Source: Parvibaculaceae bacterium (GTDB taxonomy: Bacteria > Pseudomonadota > Alphaproteobacteria > Parvibaculales > Parvibaculaceae). From it: a stretch of 64,000 nt of DNA. The translations under genes were made by a program, and so were the position numbers. This document shows positions 27,647 to 36,818 of this stretch, piece after piece. Location: positions 1,555,001 to 1,619,000 of the forward strand of contig JAPWJY010000008.1 of the NCBI GenBank assembly GCA_028283765.1. The letters are read 5' to 3'. The notes beneath the pieces were generated by a model. The model searched no databases and had not been told where the DNA came from. It saw only the letters and a program-made list of their open reading frames with translations. The stretch's first letter is position 1. Each line of letters starts with the position of its first letter.

Positions 27647-28456
27647 TCAATAATCGAACTCAAGCACCATGCCGTCATAGGCAGGGATAATGCCCTCGGG
27701 CAATTCTGCCGCTAACTTACGGTAATCGAGATCGATATGAAGATTCGTCAGCACACCAAGCTTCGGTGAGATCCGCTCGATCCAGCCAACGGCCTTGTCC
27801 ACATGGGCATGGGAGGGATGCGGCGTATAGCGCAAGGCATCGACCACCCAGCATTCGACCCCCTCCACGGCCCCGAAACTTTCTTCGGGAAGATCGACCA
27901 GATCGCTGGAATAGGCGAGCGGCCCGATGCGAAAGCCCAGAGAACGAATTTCGCCATGATCCTGATCGAACGGGATGGCCGTGACGGTCCCGCCCGGTCC
28001 CTCGACGGTGATGGGCGCCAGCGGCGCCTCGATCAGATGGTGATTGAGAATGGCGGGATAGCCTGAACCCGGCAATTGCGTGAAGCAGTAACTGAAGCGG
28101 CTGGTCAGCGTGGCGGTCGTCGCCTTGTCCATCCACACATCGACCCGGCGGCGGCGGTTAAGCGCCAGCATGCGCAAATCGTCGATGCCATTGGCCTGAT
28201 CCGCATGATCGTGGGTGTAGAGCACCCCGTCGGCCCAGTCGGTGTCCGTGCGCAAAAGCTGCTCGCGCATGTCGGGCGAGGTGTCGATCAGCACCACGGT
28301 GCGCTCTGCCGGATCATCGTCCCATTGCTCGACCAGCATGGAGCAGCGCGTGCGCCGGTTGAGAGGTTCAGCCGGGTCGCATGCGCCCCAATGATTGCCG
28401 ATGCGCGGCACGCCGCCTGACGAACCGGAGCCGAGTATCGTCGCGCGCAGCTTCAT
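27647..28456 (-). CDS. PhnP-like MBL-fold metal-dependent hydrolase
   Basis: 269 residues. It opens ATILGSGSSGGVPRIGN, then LIDTSPDMREQLL, YTHDHADQANGIDDLR, DQDHGE and AHVDKAVGWI. The fold and GIDDLR block match PhnP/cAMP-phosphodiesterase-like metallohydrolases. The metal motif reads HDHADQ where most family members have HxHxDH. A phosphodiesterase reaction is likely but the substrate is unknown. Its ATG overlaps the tatD stop by four bases, so it is the last gene of the metG-tatD run. Confidence 0.87.
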   Translation of the reverse strand: MKLRATILGSGSSGGVPRIGNHWGACDPAEPLNRRTRCSMLVEQWDDDPAERTVVLIDTSPDMREQLLRTDTDWADGVLYTHDHADQANGIDDLRMLALNRRRRVDVWMDKATTATLTSRFSYCFTQLPGSGYPAILNHHLIEAPLAPITVEGPGGTVTAIPFDQDHGEIRSLGFRIGPLAYSSDLVDLPEESFGAVEGVECWVVDALRYTPHPSHAHVDKAVGWIERISPKLGVLTNLHIDLDYRKLAAELPEGIIPAYDGMVLEFDY

Positions 28457-29253
28457 AGGCTCTCCGGAGGAACAATGCGACTGAACAGTTTCAGAAAATT
28501 ACGTGTGGTCGCGGCGGCGAGTTCCTCCGCCGTCACGCCCTTCACTTCCGCCACCCGCGCCGCCGTATGCACCACGAAGGCAGGCTCGTTGCGCTTGCCG
28601 CGATGGGGAATGGGCGCGAGGTAGGGCGAATCCGTTTCGACCAGCAACCGGTCCAGCGGCACATCTTTTGCCGTCATACGCAAATCCTCGGCATTTCTGA
28701 AGGTGACGATGCCCGAAAGGGAAATGTAGAAGCCGAGGCCCAGCGCATGCCCGGCCAAAGCCCTGCCGGAGGTAAAGCAATGGAGCAGGCCCGGAAACGC
28801 GCCCTTCGCCATTTCCTCGCTCAGGATCGAGGCGGTGTCCTCGTCCGCCTCGCGGGTATGCACGATCAGGGGCAGGCCCGTTTCCCGCGCCGCCGCGATA
28901 TGGGAGCGGAAACTGGCGATCTGCACATCCCGGTCGGAATGCTCGTAATAATAATCAAGCCCGGTCTCGCCGATGCCGACCACCTTGGGATGCCGCGCCA
29001 GTTCCACCAGCTTTGCCGTATCCACTTCGGGTTCGCTCCCCGCCTCGTGGGGGTGGATGCCGACCGAGCAGTAGATATTCTCATAGCGCTCCGCGATGGC
29101 GCGCACCTTGTCCCATTCGGTCAGCTTGGTCGAGATCGTGACCATGATGCCGACGCCCGCTGCGCGGGCGCGGGCCACCACCTCGTCGGTTTCCCCGGCG
29201 AAGTCGGGAAAATCGAGATGGCAATGGCTGTCGACGAGGAAAGGCAGGCCCAT
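28453..29253 (-). CDS. tatD: TatD family metal-dependent hydrolase/DNase
   Basis: 266 residues. TIM-barrel metal motifs: VDSHCHLDF, GIGETGLDYYY, LIVHTREADED, LLHCFTSG, and LVETDSPYLAPIPHRGKRNEP. TatD-type enzymes are 3'-5' exonucleases or other hydrolases. In many alphaproteobacteria it lies between metG and the MBL hydrolase, exactly as here, with one-base and four-base overlaps on either side. It could be annotated YcfH, the closer paralogue; the sequence does not separate the two. Confidence 0.9.
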   Translation of the reverse strand: MGLPFLVDSHCHLDFPDFAGETDEVVARARAAGVGIMVTISTKLTEWDKVRAIAERYENIYCSVGIHPHEAGSEPEVDTAKLVELARHPKVVGIGETGLDYYYEHSDRDVQIASFRSHIAAARETGLPLIVHTREADEDTASILSEEMAKGAFPGLLHCFTSGRALAGHALGLGFYISLSGIVTFRNAEDLRMTAKDVPLDRLLVETDSPYLAPIPHRGKRNEPAFVVHTAARVAEVKGVTAEELAAATTRNFLKLFSRIVPPESL

Positions 29254-30821
29254 CAGGATGCAACCTCCGGATCGACATAACGGGGGAACACTGGCTCAGG
29301 CGCGGGAAGTTCCGTCCCCGGAGCAAGCCGCGCCGCATCCGCCACTTCGGCAAAGCTGCGCGCATCCGGCGCGACCGCCAGCATGTCGAGCAGCTTCGCG
29401 GCGCTTTCCGGCACCACCGGCTGCGCCAGAATGGCGACACGGCGGATCACCTCCGCCGTCACATAAAGAACGGTGCCCATGCGCGCGAGGTCGGTCTTGC
29501 GCAACGCCCATGGCGCCTCGCCCGCGAAATAGCGGTTGGCTTCGCCCACCACATCCCAGATGGCGGTGAGCGCATGGTGGATCTCGAAGTCCGCCATATG
29601 CGCACGGGCCTTTTCGAGCGCGCCCAGAGACTGCGCGAGGATCGCCTTGTCGTTGTCCGAGAACGCGCCCGGCTCCGGCACCCTGCCCTCGCAGTTCTTC
29701 GCGATCATCGAGAGCGAGCGCTGCGCCAGATTGCCCAGATCATTGGCGAGATCGGCATTGATCCGGTTCACCAGCGTTTCATGGCTATAGCTGCCATCCT
29801 GACCGTATGGCACCTCGCGGCAGAAGAAATAGCGAAGCTGGTCCACCCCGTAGCCGTCGGCAAGCGTGAACGGATCGATCACATTGCCGATCGACTTCGA
29901 CATTTTCTCGCCGCGGTTATAGAGGAACCCATGGCCGAACACCCGCTGCGGCACGGCAATACCGGCGGCCATCAGCAAGGCGGGCCAGATCACCGCATGG
30001 AAGCGCACGATGTCCTTGCCGATGATATGCACATCCGCAGGCCAGAACTTCCGGAACATATCTCCATCAACATCGGGATAGCCAAGCGCGGTGATGTAGT
30101 TGGTCAGCGCATCGAGCCAGACATACATCACGTGCTTTTCGTCGCCGGGCACGGGAATGCCCCAGTCGATCTTGGTGCGCGAAATGGAGAGGTCGTGAAG
30201 ACCCCGCCTCACGAAGGACGTTACCTCGTTGCGGCGCGCATCGGGCTTGATGAAATCGGGATGGGCCTCGTAATAGGCAAGCAGCTTTTCCTGATAGGCC
30301 GACAGGCGGAAAAAATAACTCGCCTCCTCGATCCATTCGACAGGGGTGCCGGTCGGCGCATATTTCCGGCCGTCGTCCCCCGCCGTCAGCTCTTCCTCGT
30401 CGTAATAGGCTTCGTCACGGATCGAATACCAGCCGGAATAACCGCCGAGATAAATATCGCCCTTCGCGGCAAGCTTTTCCCAGAGCGCCTGACAGGCCCT
30501 CACATGGCGCTCTTCCACCGTGCGGATGAAGTCGTCATTTGAAATATTGAAACGGGCGTCCATCGCCTTGAACTTCGGCGCCATTTCATCGGCGAGTTCC
30601 TGCGCGGTCTTACCCTGCAATTTGGCGGTCTGCACCATCTTCTGGCCATGGTCGTCAATGCCGGTCAGAAAATGCACGTCATAGCCGTCCAGCCGCATGA
30701 AGCGCGCGATCACATCGGATGAAATGGCTTCATAGGCATGGCCGATATGCGGCGCCCCGTTGGGATAGGCGATCGCGGTCGTGATGTAGAACGGCTTCTT
30801 CGCCACAATGGCCTCGCTCAC
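29253..30821 (-). CDS. metG: Methionyl-tRNA synthetase
   Basis: 522 residues. The class I signature is present as [13 protein letters not shown] and [12 protein letters not shown] (KMSKS), with the anticodon-binding helical domain after it. There is no zinc-knuckle cysteine cluster and no C-terminal tRNA-binding extension, so it is the short type 2 form common in alphaproteobacteria. The start is GTG 30821 ([20 protein letters not shown]). It lies downstream of holB and overlaps tatD by one base. Confidence 0.96.
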   Translation of the reverse strand: MSEAIVAKKPFYITTAIAYPNGAPHIGHAYEAISSDVIARFMRLDGYDVHFLTGIDDHGQKMVQTAKLQGKTAQELADEMAPKFKAMDARFNISNDDFIRTVEERHVRACQALWEKLAAKGDIYLGGYSGWYSIRDEAYYDEEELTAGDDGRKYAPTGTPVEWIEEASYFFRLSAYQEKLLAYYEAHPDFIKPDARRNEVTSFVRRGLHDLSISRTKIDWGIPVPGDEKHVMYVWLDALTNYITALGYPDVDGDMFRKFWPADVHIIGKDIVRFHAVIWPALLMAAGIAVPQRVFGHGFLYNRGEKMSKSIGNVIDPFTLADGYGVDQLRYFFCREVPYGQDGSYSHETLVNRINADLANDLGNLAQRSLSMIAKNCEGRVPEPGAFSDNDKAILAQSLGALEKARAHMADFEIHHALTAIWDVVGEANRYFAGEAPWALRKTDLARMGTVLYVTAEVIRRVAILAQPVVPESAAKLLDMLAVAPDARSFAEVADAARLAPGTELPAPEPVFPRYVDPEVAS

Positions 30822-30874
30822 TTTCCCGTCCGAAAAGCGGGAATAACAGGATTCGCGCGCCCCGCCTGTCTCCG

Positions 30875-32002
30875 TCAGCGGGCCATCCGCGCACCTGCCC
30901 CGGATGCCCGGGCCGCGCCCTCAAGCCAGGAAAAAGCGTTGAGGATGACCAGCTTGCGGTCGGTATTGAGCGTATCCGCCCGGGCGATCGCGTGGCCGAT
31001 CTTTTCCCACACCTGAACCCACTGTTCAAGGCTCGCCCCCCCGAGCAGCTTCTGCATCAGCACATGCTCTCCAGGCACGATCTCAGGCCCGGGCGGCACG
31101 CCAGCCCCTGCCCGCACCAGCTTTTGCAGCCAGTCGTGCAGCAGTTCCATGAAAGTGTCATAGGCGGCAGCGGCTGTCGCCCGGCCGATCCGGTCGGCCA
31201 GCGTGTGCAGCATCGGCACGTCGAGCTTCGGCAAGGGCTTCAGCAGGGCGATCATTTCCTGATAAAGCGCGAGCCCGCCTCCCGCCGCGATGGTCAGCGC
31301 CCGCCCGGCGCTCCCCTCCGCAAGGGCCGCAACCGCCTGGGCCTCGCCGGGCTTGATCGAGGCATGGCTAAGTTCGAGAATCTCGCTGATCAAAGGGGTC
31401 GACAGCGGCCTCAGCGCCAGCGTCCGGCAGCGCGAGCGTATCGTCGGCAGGAGCCGCCCCGGCTGATGGCTAATCAGCAGGAAAAGCCCCTTTTGCGGGG
31501 GTTCTTCCAGCATCTTGAGCAGGGCGTTGGCGCTCGATGCGTTCATGTCGTCGATGCTGTCGACGATGCAGATGCGATAGCCGCCCGCCCCCGAACTCAT
31601 CCCGAAGAAGGGGGTGAGCCGGCGCACCTCGTCCACGGGGATAACCGTACGAAGCTTTTTGGTCTTTTCATCATAGGGACGGCGCAGCACCAGCACGCCT
31701 GGATGGCTCTGGGCCATGATCTGGTGCGCCGCGCCTGAATCCTCAGGCACGCCAAGCCCGGTCGCCCGGAAGGCCTCCGCCCGTTCGGGGCTTTCATAAT
31801 GCTGGAGAAATCTGGCGAAACGATAGGCCAGCGTCGCCTTGCCGATGCCCTGCGCCCCGGTCAGCAACCATGCATGATGCAGGCGGCGCGACATGAAGGA
31901 TTCAAAGAGGGCCCGCTCCGCCTCTTCCTGACCGATCAGAGAGCCCGCCTCGCGCGGATGCGGGAAGTCGCCAAGCCGGTCGCTTTCAGGAAATTCGCTC
32001 AT
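30875..32002 (-). CDS. holB: DNA polymerase III subunit delta'
   Basis: 375 residues. AAA+ clamp-loader subunit: Walker A-like [54 protein letters not shown] and the SRC motif TIRSRCRTL, then a helical lid and collar domain. It opens the sliding clamp together with delta and gamma/tau. Position between tmk and metG is the usual alphaproteobacterial order, except that an M23 gene is inserted before it here. ATG 32002 is the only sensible start. Confidence 0.93.
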   Translation of the reverse strand: MSEFPESDRLGDFPHPREAGSLIGQEEAERALFESFMSRRLHHAWLLTGAQGIGKATLAYRFARFLQHYESPERAEAFRATGLGVPEDSGAAHQIMAQSHPGVLVLRRPYDEKTKKLRTVIPVDEVRRLTPFFGMSSGAGGYRICIVDSIDDMNASSANALLKMLEEPPQKGLFLLISHQPGRLLPTIRSRCRTLALRPLSTPLISEILELSHASIKPGEAQAVAALAEGSAGRALTIAAGGGLALYQEMIALLKPLPKLDVPMLHTLADRIGRATAAAAYDTFMELLHDWLQKLVRAGAGVPPGPEIVPGEHVLMQKLLGGASLEQWVQVWEKIGHAIARADTLNTDRKLVILNAFSWLEGAARASGAGARMAR

Positions 32003-32059
32003 GCCCCGTTGTTACCACGGCGCACGGAACAGAACCAAGCAACGCATCGACCAAGAGTA

Positions 32060-33394
32060 TTATTGCTCGGTGGTCTGGTCGCTGATCGTCGCGACATAAG
32101 TCTGGAAACGGTTGAGCGAGGACCCGGCGAGGTCGATCTTGACGCCAAGGTCGCGGCGGCCCGGGTCGACCTGCTTGCCGTTCACGACAACCTCATAATA
32201 GAGGTGGTTGCCGGTGGCGAGGCCAGAATGACCCACATAGGCGACCACCTGCCCCTTCTTCACGCGGGAGCCCTCATGCAGTCCCGGCGCGAAGCCGTTG
32301 AGGTGAGCGTAATTGGTGGAAACGGCAGCCGAGTGCGCAATGGTGACGAGGCGGCCATAATTGCCGCGCCAGCCGATCTGGCTGACGACGCCATCTTCCG
32401 CCGCATAGACGGGAGTGCCGCGCGGCGCGCGGAAATCGAGCCCCTTATGGAAAATCTTGCGCTTGAGCACCGGATGGATGCGCCAGCCCCAGCCTGAGGT
32501 CATTTCCTTCGAGTCGATGACCTTGCCGAGCCGGATAGGCATGACGCCCTCACCCTGCGGATTGACGAACGCCACGGCCCCGGCGTTGGTCTCATAGCGA
32601 TAGACGCGATGCTCACGTCCCCGCACAACCAGCGAGGCATAACGCAGGCGCTGGGTTTGTCCCAGCCCCCGGGAGCCGCTGCCAGCCGTCACGGCGGATT
32701 CATAAACAACTGTGAATCTGGAGCCCTTTTTCGGCCGCGAGGGGATGGCGGGGTCATATTCAAAGGCTGTCTGCACCTCGCGGGCGACACTGGCCGGCAC
32801 CTGCGCCGAGGCCAGATCCTTCAATACGTCCCCGCTGATGCTGCCCGTCCGCGAGACAACATCGACAGACCATGCCTGATCCGGCACCGCCGTCCGCAGC
32901 GCCCCGTCAGGACCGGTGACAAGGGTCAGGTCCGGCTGGTTTTTCGAGCGCAAGGTCATCGCCATCAGATGGCTGATACGGGGATTGCGCAGGTTCGGCC
33001 GCATGGTGAGGTCGAGTTCGTCTCCCGTGGAGACCTGCATGGGATCATAAAGATCGCCCAGCGCCGTGATGGCGGATGCCTGCGCGGTGGCGGAAACACC
33101 TGCCGCAGTCAGGGCAGAATTGAGCGTGTCGCCTTTCTTGAGCGTGACCACAACCTTGCGGGTTCCCCCCAGATCGTCGGAAGACACGACAGCCGGGGCA
33201 TCGAGATCACGAAGATCGGGCTCTGACCTGGAAAGGCTGAAACTGCTGAAAGAAGGACGGATGAGGGGAATTGCTGTGTTGCTGGCGAAGGCTTGGGTAG
33301 CCCAACCGGCATTCAGGAAAGTGATGGCCATAAGGGGGGTCATCGCTGCGTTACGCCAGAGCTGGCGCCCCGCACCTGTTTGCCTAATTTTCAC
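32060..33394 (-). CDS. M23/LytM-domain protein with a changed zinc ligand
   Basis: 444 residues. Signal/anchor segment near the N-terminus (TPLMAITFLNAGWATQAFA), a LysM/OapA-like region (about 85-180), then a C-terminal M23 (LytM) domain: RIHPVLKRKIFHKGLDFRA, YAHLNGF and TGNHLYYEVVVNG. Active M23 enzymes have HLH in the last block; here it is HLY, so one zinc ligand is lost and the domain may act as a regulator, as in EnvC or NlpD. GTG 33394 (GGGGGA upstream) is preferred to GTG 33427. It lies in a cell-wall/replication gene run (tmk, holB). Confidence 0.8.
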   Translation of the reverse strand: MKIRQTGAGRQLWRNAAMTPLMAITFLNAGWATQAFASNTAIPLIRPSFSSFSLSRSEPDLRDLDAPAVVSSDDLGGTRKVVVTLKKGDTLNSALTAAGVSATAQASAITALGDLYDPMQVSTGDELDLTMRPNLRNPRISHLMAMTLRSKNQPDLTLVTGPDGALRTAVPDQAWSVDVVSRTGSISGDVLKDLASAQVPASVAREVQTAFEYDPAIPSRPKKGSRFTVVYESAVTAGSGSRGLGQTQRLRYASLVVRGREHRVYRYETNAGAVAFVNPQGEGVMPIRLGKVIDSKEMTSGWGWRIHPVLKRKIFHKGLDFRAPRGTPVYAAEDGVVSQIGWRGNYGRLVTIAHSAAVSTNYAHLNGFAPGLHEGSRVKKGQVVAYVGHSGLATGNHLYYEVVVNGKQVDPGRRDLGVKIDLAGSSLNRFQTYVATISDQTTEQ

Positions 33395-33540
33395 GCAACC
33401 GTCCCCCGCAAACAATTCTTCCGTCACACAAACTTAAGGGGACCGCAAAGCCAGGGTCAAATAAAAAAGTCAGAAAAATTCCAGAAAAGCCAAGCAAGAC
33501 AAAAACTTAGATGTCATTCCTGTGTCATAAAGCCATGTCC

Positions 33541-34170
33541 TCAGGGCAACAGGTGTGACCTTACTGCATCCCAAATGATCATGCCTGTCTGAGCGGGTGG
33601 ACGCGTGGCATCGAGAACAAGGCACCGCGCCGGATTCTGGCGGGCAATATCCTGAAAAGCGGCGCGCAAACGCTCATGGAAGGTCCTGTCCATGCGTTCA
33701 TACCGGTTCTCATCCCCGGTACGGGCAGCCGCCCGGCTGAGGCCCATTTCCACGGGCACATCCAGTATGAAGGTCAGATCGGGCCCATCATCGCCGACAA
33801 TGAATCGCGTAAGCCAGTCAATGTCGGGCAGGCCGATTCCCTGCCCGTAGCCCTGATAGGCCGTGGTCGAATCGACGAACCGGTCACACAGAACCCAGTC
33901 GCCCCGGGCCAGCGCCGGGCGCACGGTCCGGGCAAGATGATCCGCCCGGGCGGCGAAATGAAGAAGCGTCTCGGTCTCGGGCGTCCACCGCCCCGGCTCA
34001 CCGGTCACCAGCAGATGGCGGATCTCCTCCGCCCCCGGCGAACCGCCCGGCTCCCGGGTCAGCAGAACGGACTTGCCCTCGGCCCGAAGCCGGTCGGCAA
34101 GGGCGCGGGCTTGCGTTGACTTGCCCGCGCCCTCCCCGCCTTCAAAGCTGATAAAGACACCCCGAGTCAT
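33541..34170 (-). CDS. tmk: Thymidylate kinase
   Basis: 209 residues. P-loop FEGGEGAGKSTQARALADRL, then LLTREPGGSPGAEEIR (DR[YE]P-like block), VDSTTAYQGYGQGI and a LID region. It phosphorylates dTMP to dTDP for DNA synthesis. ATG 34170 (MTRGVFISFEGG) matches the family start; the GTG fifteen bases upstream, directly after the dac stop, is possible. It follows the D,D-carboxypeptidase gene and precedes the M23 and holB genes. Confidence 0.94.
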   Translation of the reverse strand: MTRGVFISFEGGEGAGKSTQARALADRLRAEGKSVLLTREPGGSPGAEEIRHLLVTGEPGRWTPETETLLHFAARADHLARTVRPALARGDWVLCDRFVDSTTAYQGYGQGIGLPDIDWLTRFIVGDDGPDLTFILDVPVEMGLSRAAARTGDENRYERMDRTFHERLRAAFQDIARQNPARCLVLDATRPPAQTGMIIWDAVRSHLLP

Positions 34171-34185
34171 GCCCTTGAGGCCCAC

Positions 34186-35391
34186 CTATTGCCTGGAGCC
34201 AAACACCATCTGGTGGAGACCCTCCATCGCCCGGCCAAAGAAGCCCAGACGCTCGACCGAAGCGGCTGCGACCAGCGGCACCTCGCGGGCAGGCTTGCCC
34301 GGTGCCTCGATCTTGAGGGTCGCCAGTTGCTGACCCTGGGTGATCGGCGCCTTGGCGGGCAGATCGTAAACGACCGTCACCTTGAGGGCCGGACGCTGCT
34401 CGGTGGAGAGCACCTCCTTCACGGCGGCAGGTGTTATCAGGGCGACCTTGGTGTCCACGCCCTGCCAGACCGGGATCGTGTCGACCGTCGCGCCCGCATC
34501 GAACAGCTGATAGGAGCGGAACGAGCGGTAGGCCCAGTCGAGGATGCGGCGTGGCTGGTCGGCACGGGCCTGCATGGACGGCAGACCGTTGAGCACCAGA
34601 ATCATGCGCTGGCCATTGCGTTTGGACGAGACCGTCAGCCCGAACCCGGACTCCTCGGTGTGGCCCGTCTTCAGACCATCAACAGAGGCATCGGTATAGA
34701 GCAGCGGATTGCGGTTGCCCTGGGTAATCCCGTTCCAGGTGAACTGCTTTTCCGAGAAAAAATGATAATAATCTGGGAAATCATAAATCAGATGGCGCGC
34801 GAGCGTGGCGAGGTCATGCGCCGTCATCAGATGCTGGGGATCGGGCCATCCGGTCGAGTTGCGGAACGTGGACTGGGTCAGCCCCAGTTCCCTGGCGCGC
34901 TTGTTCTCCTGATCGACAAACGCCTCCTCCGTGCCCGCCAGCCCTTCCGCCACCACGATGCAGGCGTCGTTGCCGGACTGCACGATAATGCCCTGAATCA
35001 GATCCTGAACTGCAATCTGGTCGCCAATCTTGAGGAACATGGTGGAGGAGCCGGTCGCCGCGCCACCTTCCCGCCAGGCTCGTTCACTGACCGTAAACTT
35101 GTCGTCGAGCTTGACCTTGCCCGCCTTCAACGCATCGAACAGCAGGCTCAGCGTCATGAGCTTGCTCATGCTGGCCGGGTGCATCAGTGTTTCGCCGTCT
35201 TTCTGCCAGAGGACCTCACCCGTATCGCCATCCATCAGCACGACATTTGTCGCCAGCGTATCGATACCGGTGCCTGTGGTCGGCGCGGGGGGAAGATCCT
35301 TGGCCTTTGCCGCCAGCGCACCCTGCACGGAAGCCGTAAGCATAAGCAGGGCGCATAGGCTGGAGGTAAACAACGAAGCTCTACGTTTCAT
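34186..35391 (-). CDS. D-alanyl-D-alanine carboxypeptidase, penicillin-binding protein 5/6 type
   Basis: 401 residues, peptidase family S11. A signal peptide ends near GALAAKAKD. The catalytic motifs are SMSK (in MHPASMSKLMTLS), SGN (VQSGNDAC) and KTG (DGLKTGHTEESG). A C-terminal PBP5-type beta domain follows and the tail VERLGFFGRAMEGLHQMVFG is amphipathic, which would anchor it to the membrane face. It trims the terminal D-Ala of pentapeptides in peptidoglycan. The gene sits between rlpA and tmk. Confidence 0.93.
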   Translation of the reverse strand: MKRRASLFTSSLCALLMLTASVQGALAAKAKDLPPAPTTGTGIDTLATNVVLMDGDTGEVLWQKDGETLMHPASMSKLMTLSLLFDALKAGKVKLDDKFTVSERAWREGGAATGSSTMFLKIGDQIAVQDLIQGIIVQSGNDACIVVAEGLAGTEEAFVDQENKRARELGLTQSTFRNSTGWPDPQHLMTAHDLATLARHLIYDFPDYYHFFSEKQFTWNGITQGNRNPLLYTDASVDGLKTGHTEESGFGLTVSSKRNGQRMILVLNGLPSMQARADQPRRILDWAYRSFRSYQLFDAGATVDTIPVWQGVDTKVALITPAAVKEVLSTEQRPALKVTVVYDLPAKAPITQGQQLATLKIEAPGKPAREVPLVAAASVERLGFFGRAMEGLHQMVFGSRQ

Positions 35392-35523
35392 GAGCTGATA
35401 ATCCTCATCCGGGATAATGTTTCATTAAATGGAAAAGCCGTTCCCGGACCGGCCTGTTCCATCTGGGCCGCAGGCCCGGTGCCCCCCGGCACGATGGCGA
35501 AAACCCGAAAATCCGGATCGCCT

Positions 35524-36564
35524 CTAGTCGACGATGATGCGCGCCCCGCTCATGCCGCGCGAAATCACCTGCGACAGGGCCGCATCCGCCGCATCGACAT
35601 CGGACATCGGGCCCACTCTTACGCGATAATATTCAAGGCCGTCTATATTCGCCGGCGTAATGCTGACTTTGCCGACCGATGACAGGCTCTGGCTCAGCTT
35701 GACCGCGTTGTCGCGCACCCTGAAGGAACCCGCCTGCACGTAAATGCCTGTATCGGCAGGAACCGGCACTGTTTCGACGGGCGAACTGGTCGGGGCCTGA
35801 ACGCCGGGCCGGGGCTCCGCATCGGCGATCGGCGCCATGCCGCCGCCTGAAGCCGGCGTCTGGCCCGCGGGCGCGCCCTGCACGGGTGGCAGCGGCGCGA
35901 TCGCCGTCTGAGACACCGAATCGGTAGGCGCCGACGCTACCTGCGCCTGATCGGCCTCGGTCTGCGGCTTGGCCGCATAGAAATGGCTATCGTCGACGTC
36001 GGTCGTCGCCGCCACCATGGTCTGGTCCTCGCCGGGCTCCATGGGGGCTATGGCCACATATTGCACCCGGACCTTGGCGGTGCCCTTGTTGACATAGCCC
36101 AGAAGCTGTGCCGCCCGCTTGGACAGATCGATTTCCCGGCCATTCACGAAGGGGCCGCGATCATTGACGCGCACGATCAGCGATTTGCCGTTTTCCAGAT
36201 TGGTGACGCGCACCAGCACCGGCATGGGCAGCGTCGGATGCGCCGCGCTGATGGCGTTCATGTCGAAAACCTCGCCATTGGCGGTGTGCTGGCCATCGAA
36301 CTGGGGGCCATACCAGGAGGCGATACCCGTGGAATCGTAGGACGTGTCTTCCTTGGGGTAATACCAGACGCCTGCAACCTGATAAGGCTTGCCGACCTTG
36401 TAGCTCGGGCTGCTCGGCGCGGTGCGGGAAAAGGTGCCTTTCGTGGTGCCGGACCCCGAAGATCCGCCCGTGGTGCCGCAGGCCGCCAGCGCAAGCGAGG
36501 AACAAAGGGCAACCCCCCTGAACCAGGCCCGCCTGCGGTGGATCAGCATAGCGGGCACCCCCAT
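35524..36564 (-). CDS. rlpA: Septal ring lytic transglycosylase RlpA with SPOR domain
   Basis: 346 residues. A lipoprotein signal (LALAAC, cleaved before Cys) is followed by a double-psi beta-barrel domain (GIASWYGPQFDGQHTANGE, VRVNDRGPFVNGREIDLS, the latter with the catalytic aspartate), a Pro/Thr/Ala-rich linker (about 190-265) and a C-terminal SPOR domain (YVQAGSFRVRDNAV) that binds denuded septal glycans. GAAGGGAAA before ATG 36564 decides the start. It cuts glycan strands at division sites together with the neighbouring D,D-carboxypeptidase. Confidence 0.93.
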   Translation of the reverse strand: MGVPAMLIHRRRAWFRGVALCSSLALAACGTTGGSSGSGTTKGTFSRTAPSSPSYKVGKPYQVAGVWYYPKEDTSYDSTGIASWYGPQFDGQHTANGEVFDMNAISAAHPTLPMPVLVRVTNLENGKSLIVRVNDRGPFVNGREIDLSKRAAQLLGYVNKGTAKVRVQYVAIAPMEPGEDQTMVAATTDVDDSHFYAAKPQTEADQAQVASAPTDSVSQTAIAPLPPVQGAPAGQTPASGGGMAPIADAEPRPGVQAPTSSPVETVPVPADTGIYVQAGSFRVRDNAVKLSQSLSSVGKVSITPANIDGLEYYRVRVGPMSDVDAADAALSQVISRGMSGARIIVD

Positions 36565-36818
36565 CGAATTTCCCTTCTCATACCCCCGGCCGCAGACGGC
36601 AAGCCCACCCAAATTTTATAAAGCGCCCCCTGATTCCCGGCAAGGCTGGGCCGCCGGGACGCCGCCCCTCCCCCTGCCAACCCTTGTCGCCTGCTTCAAA
36701 ACATGACTATCTGGGCCAGCATCTGACAAAATTTGGACAAAATGGTGCTGTCCTGTCCGCCGCAACCGGGAAGACGTTGCCCGATACCGAAAAGGCCCCT
36801 GTTCGCAGGGAAGCGAAA

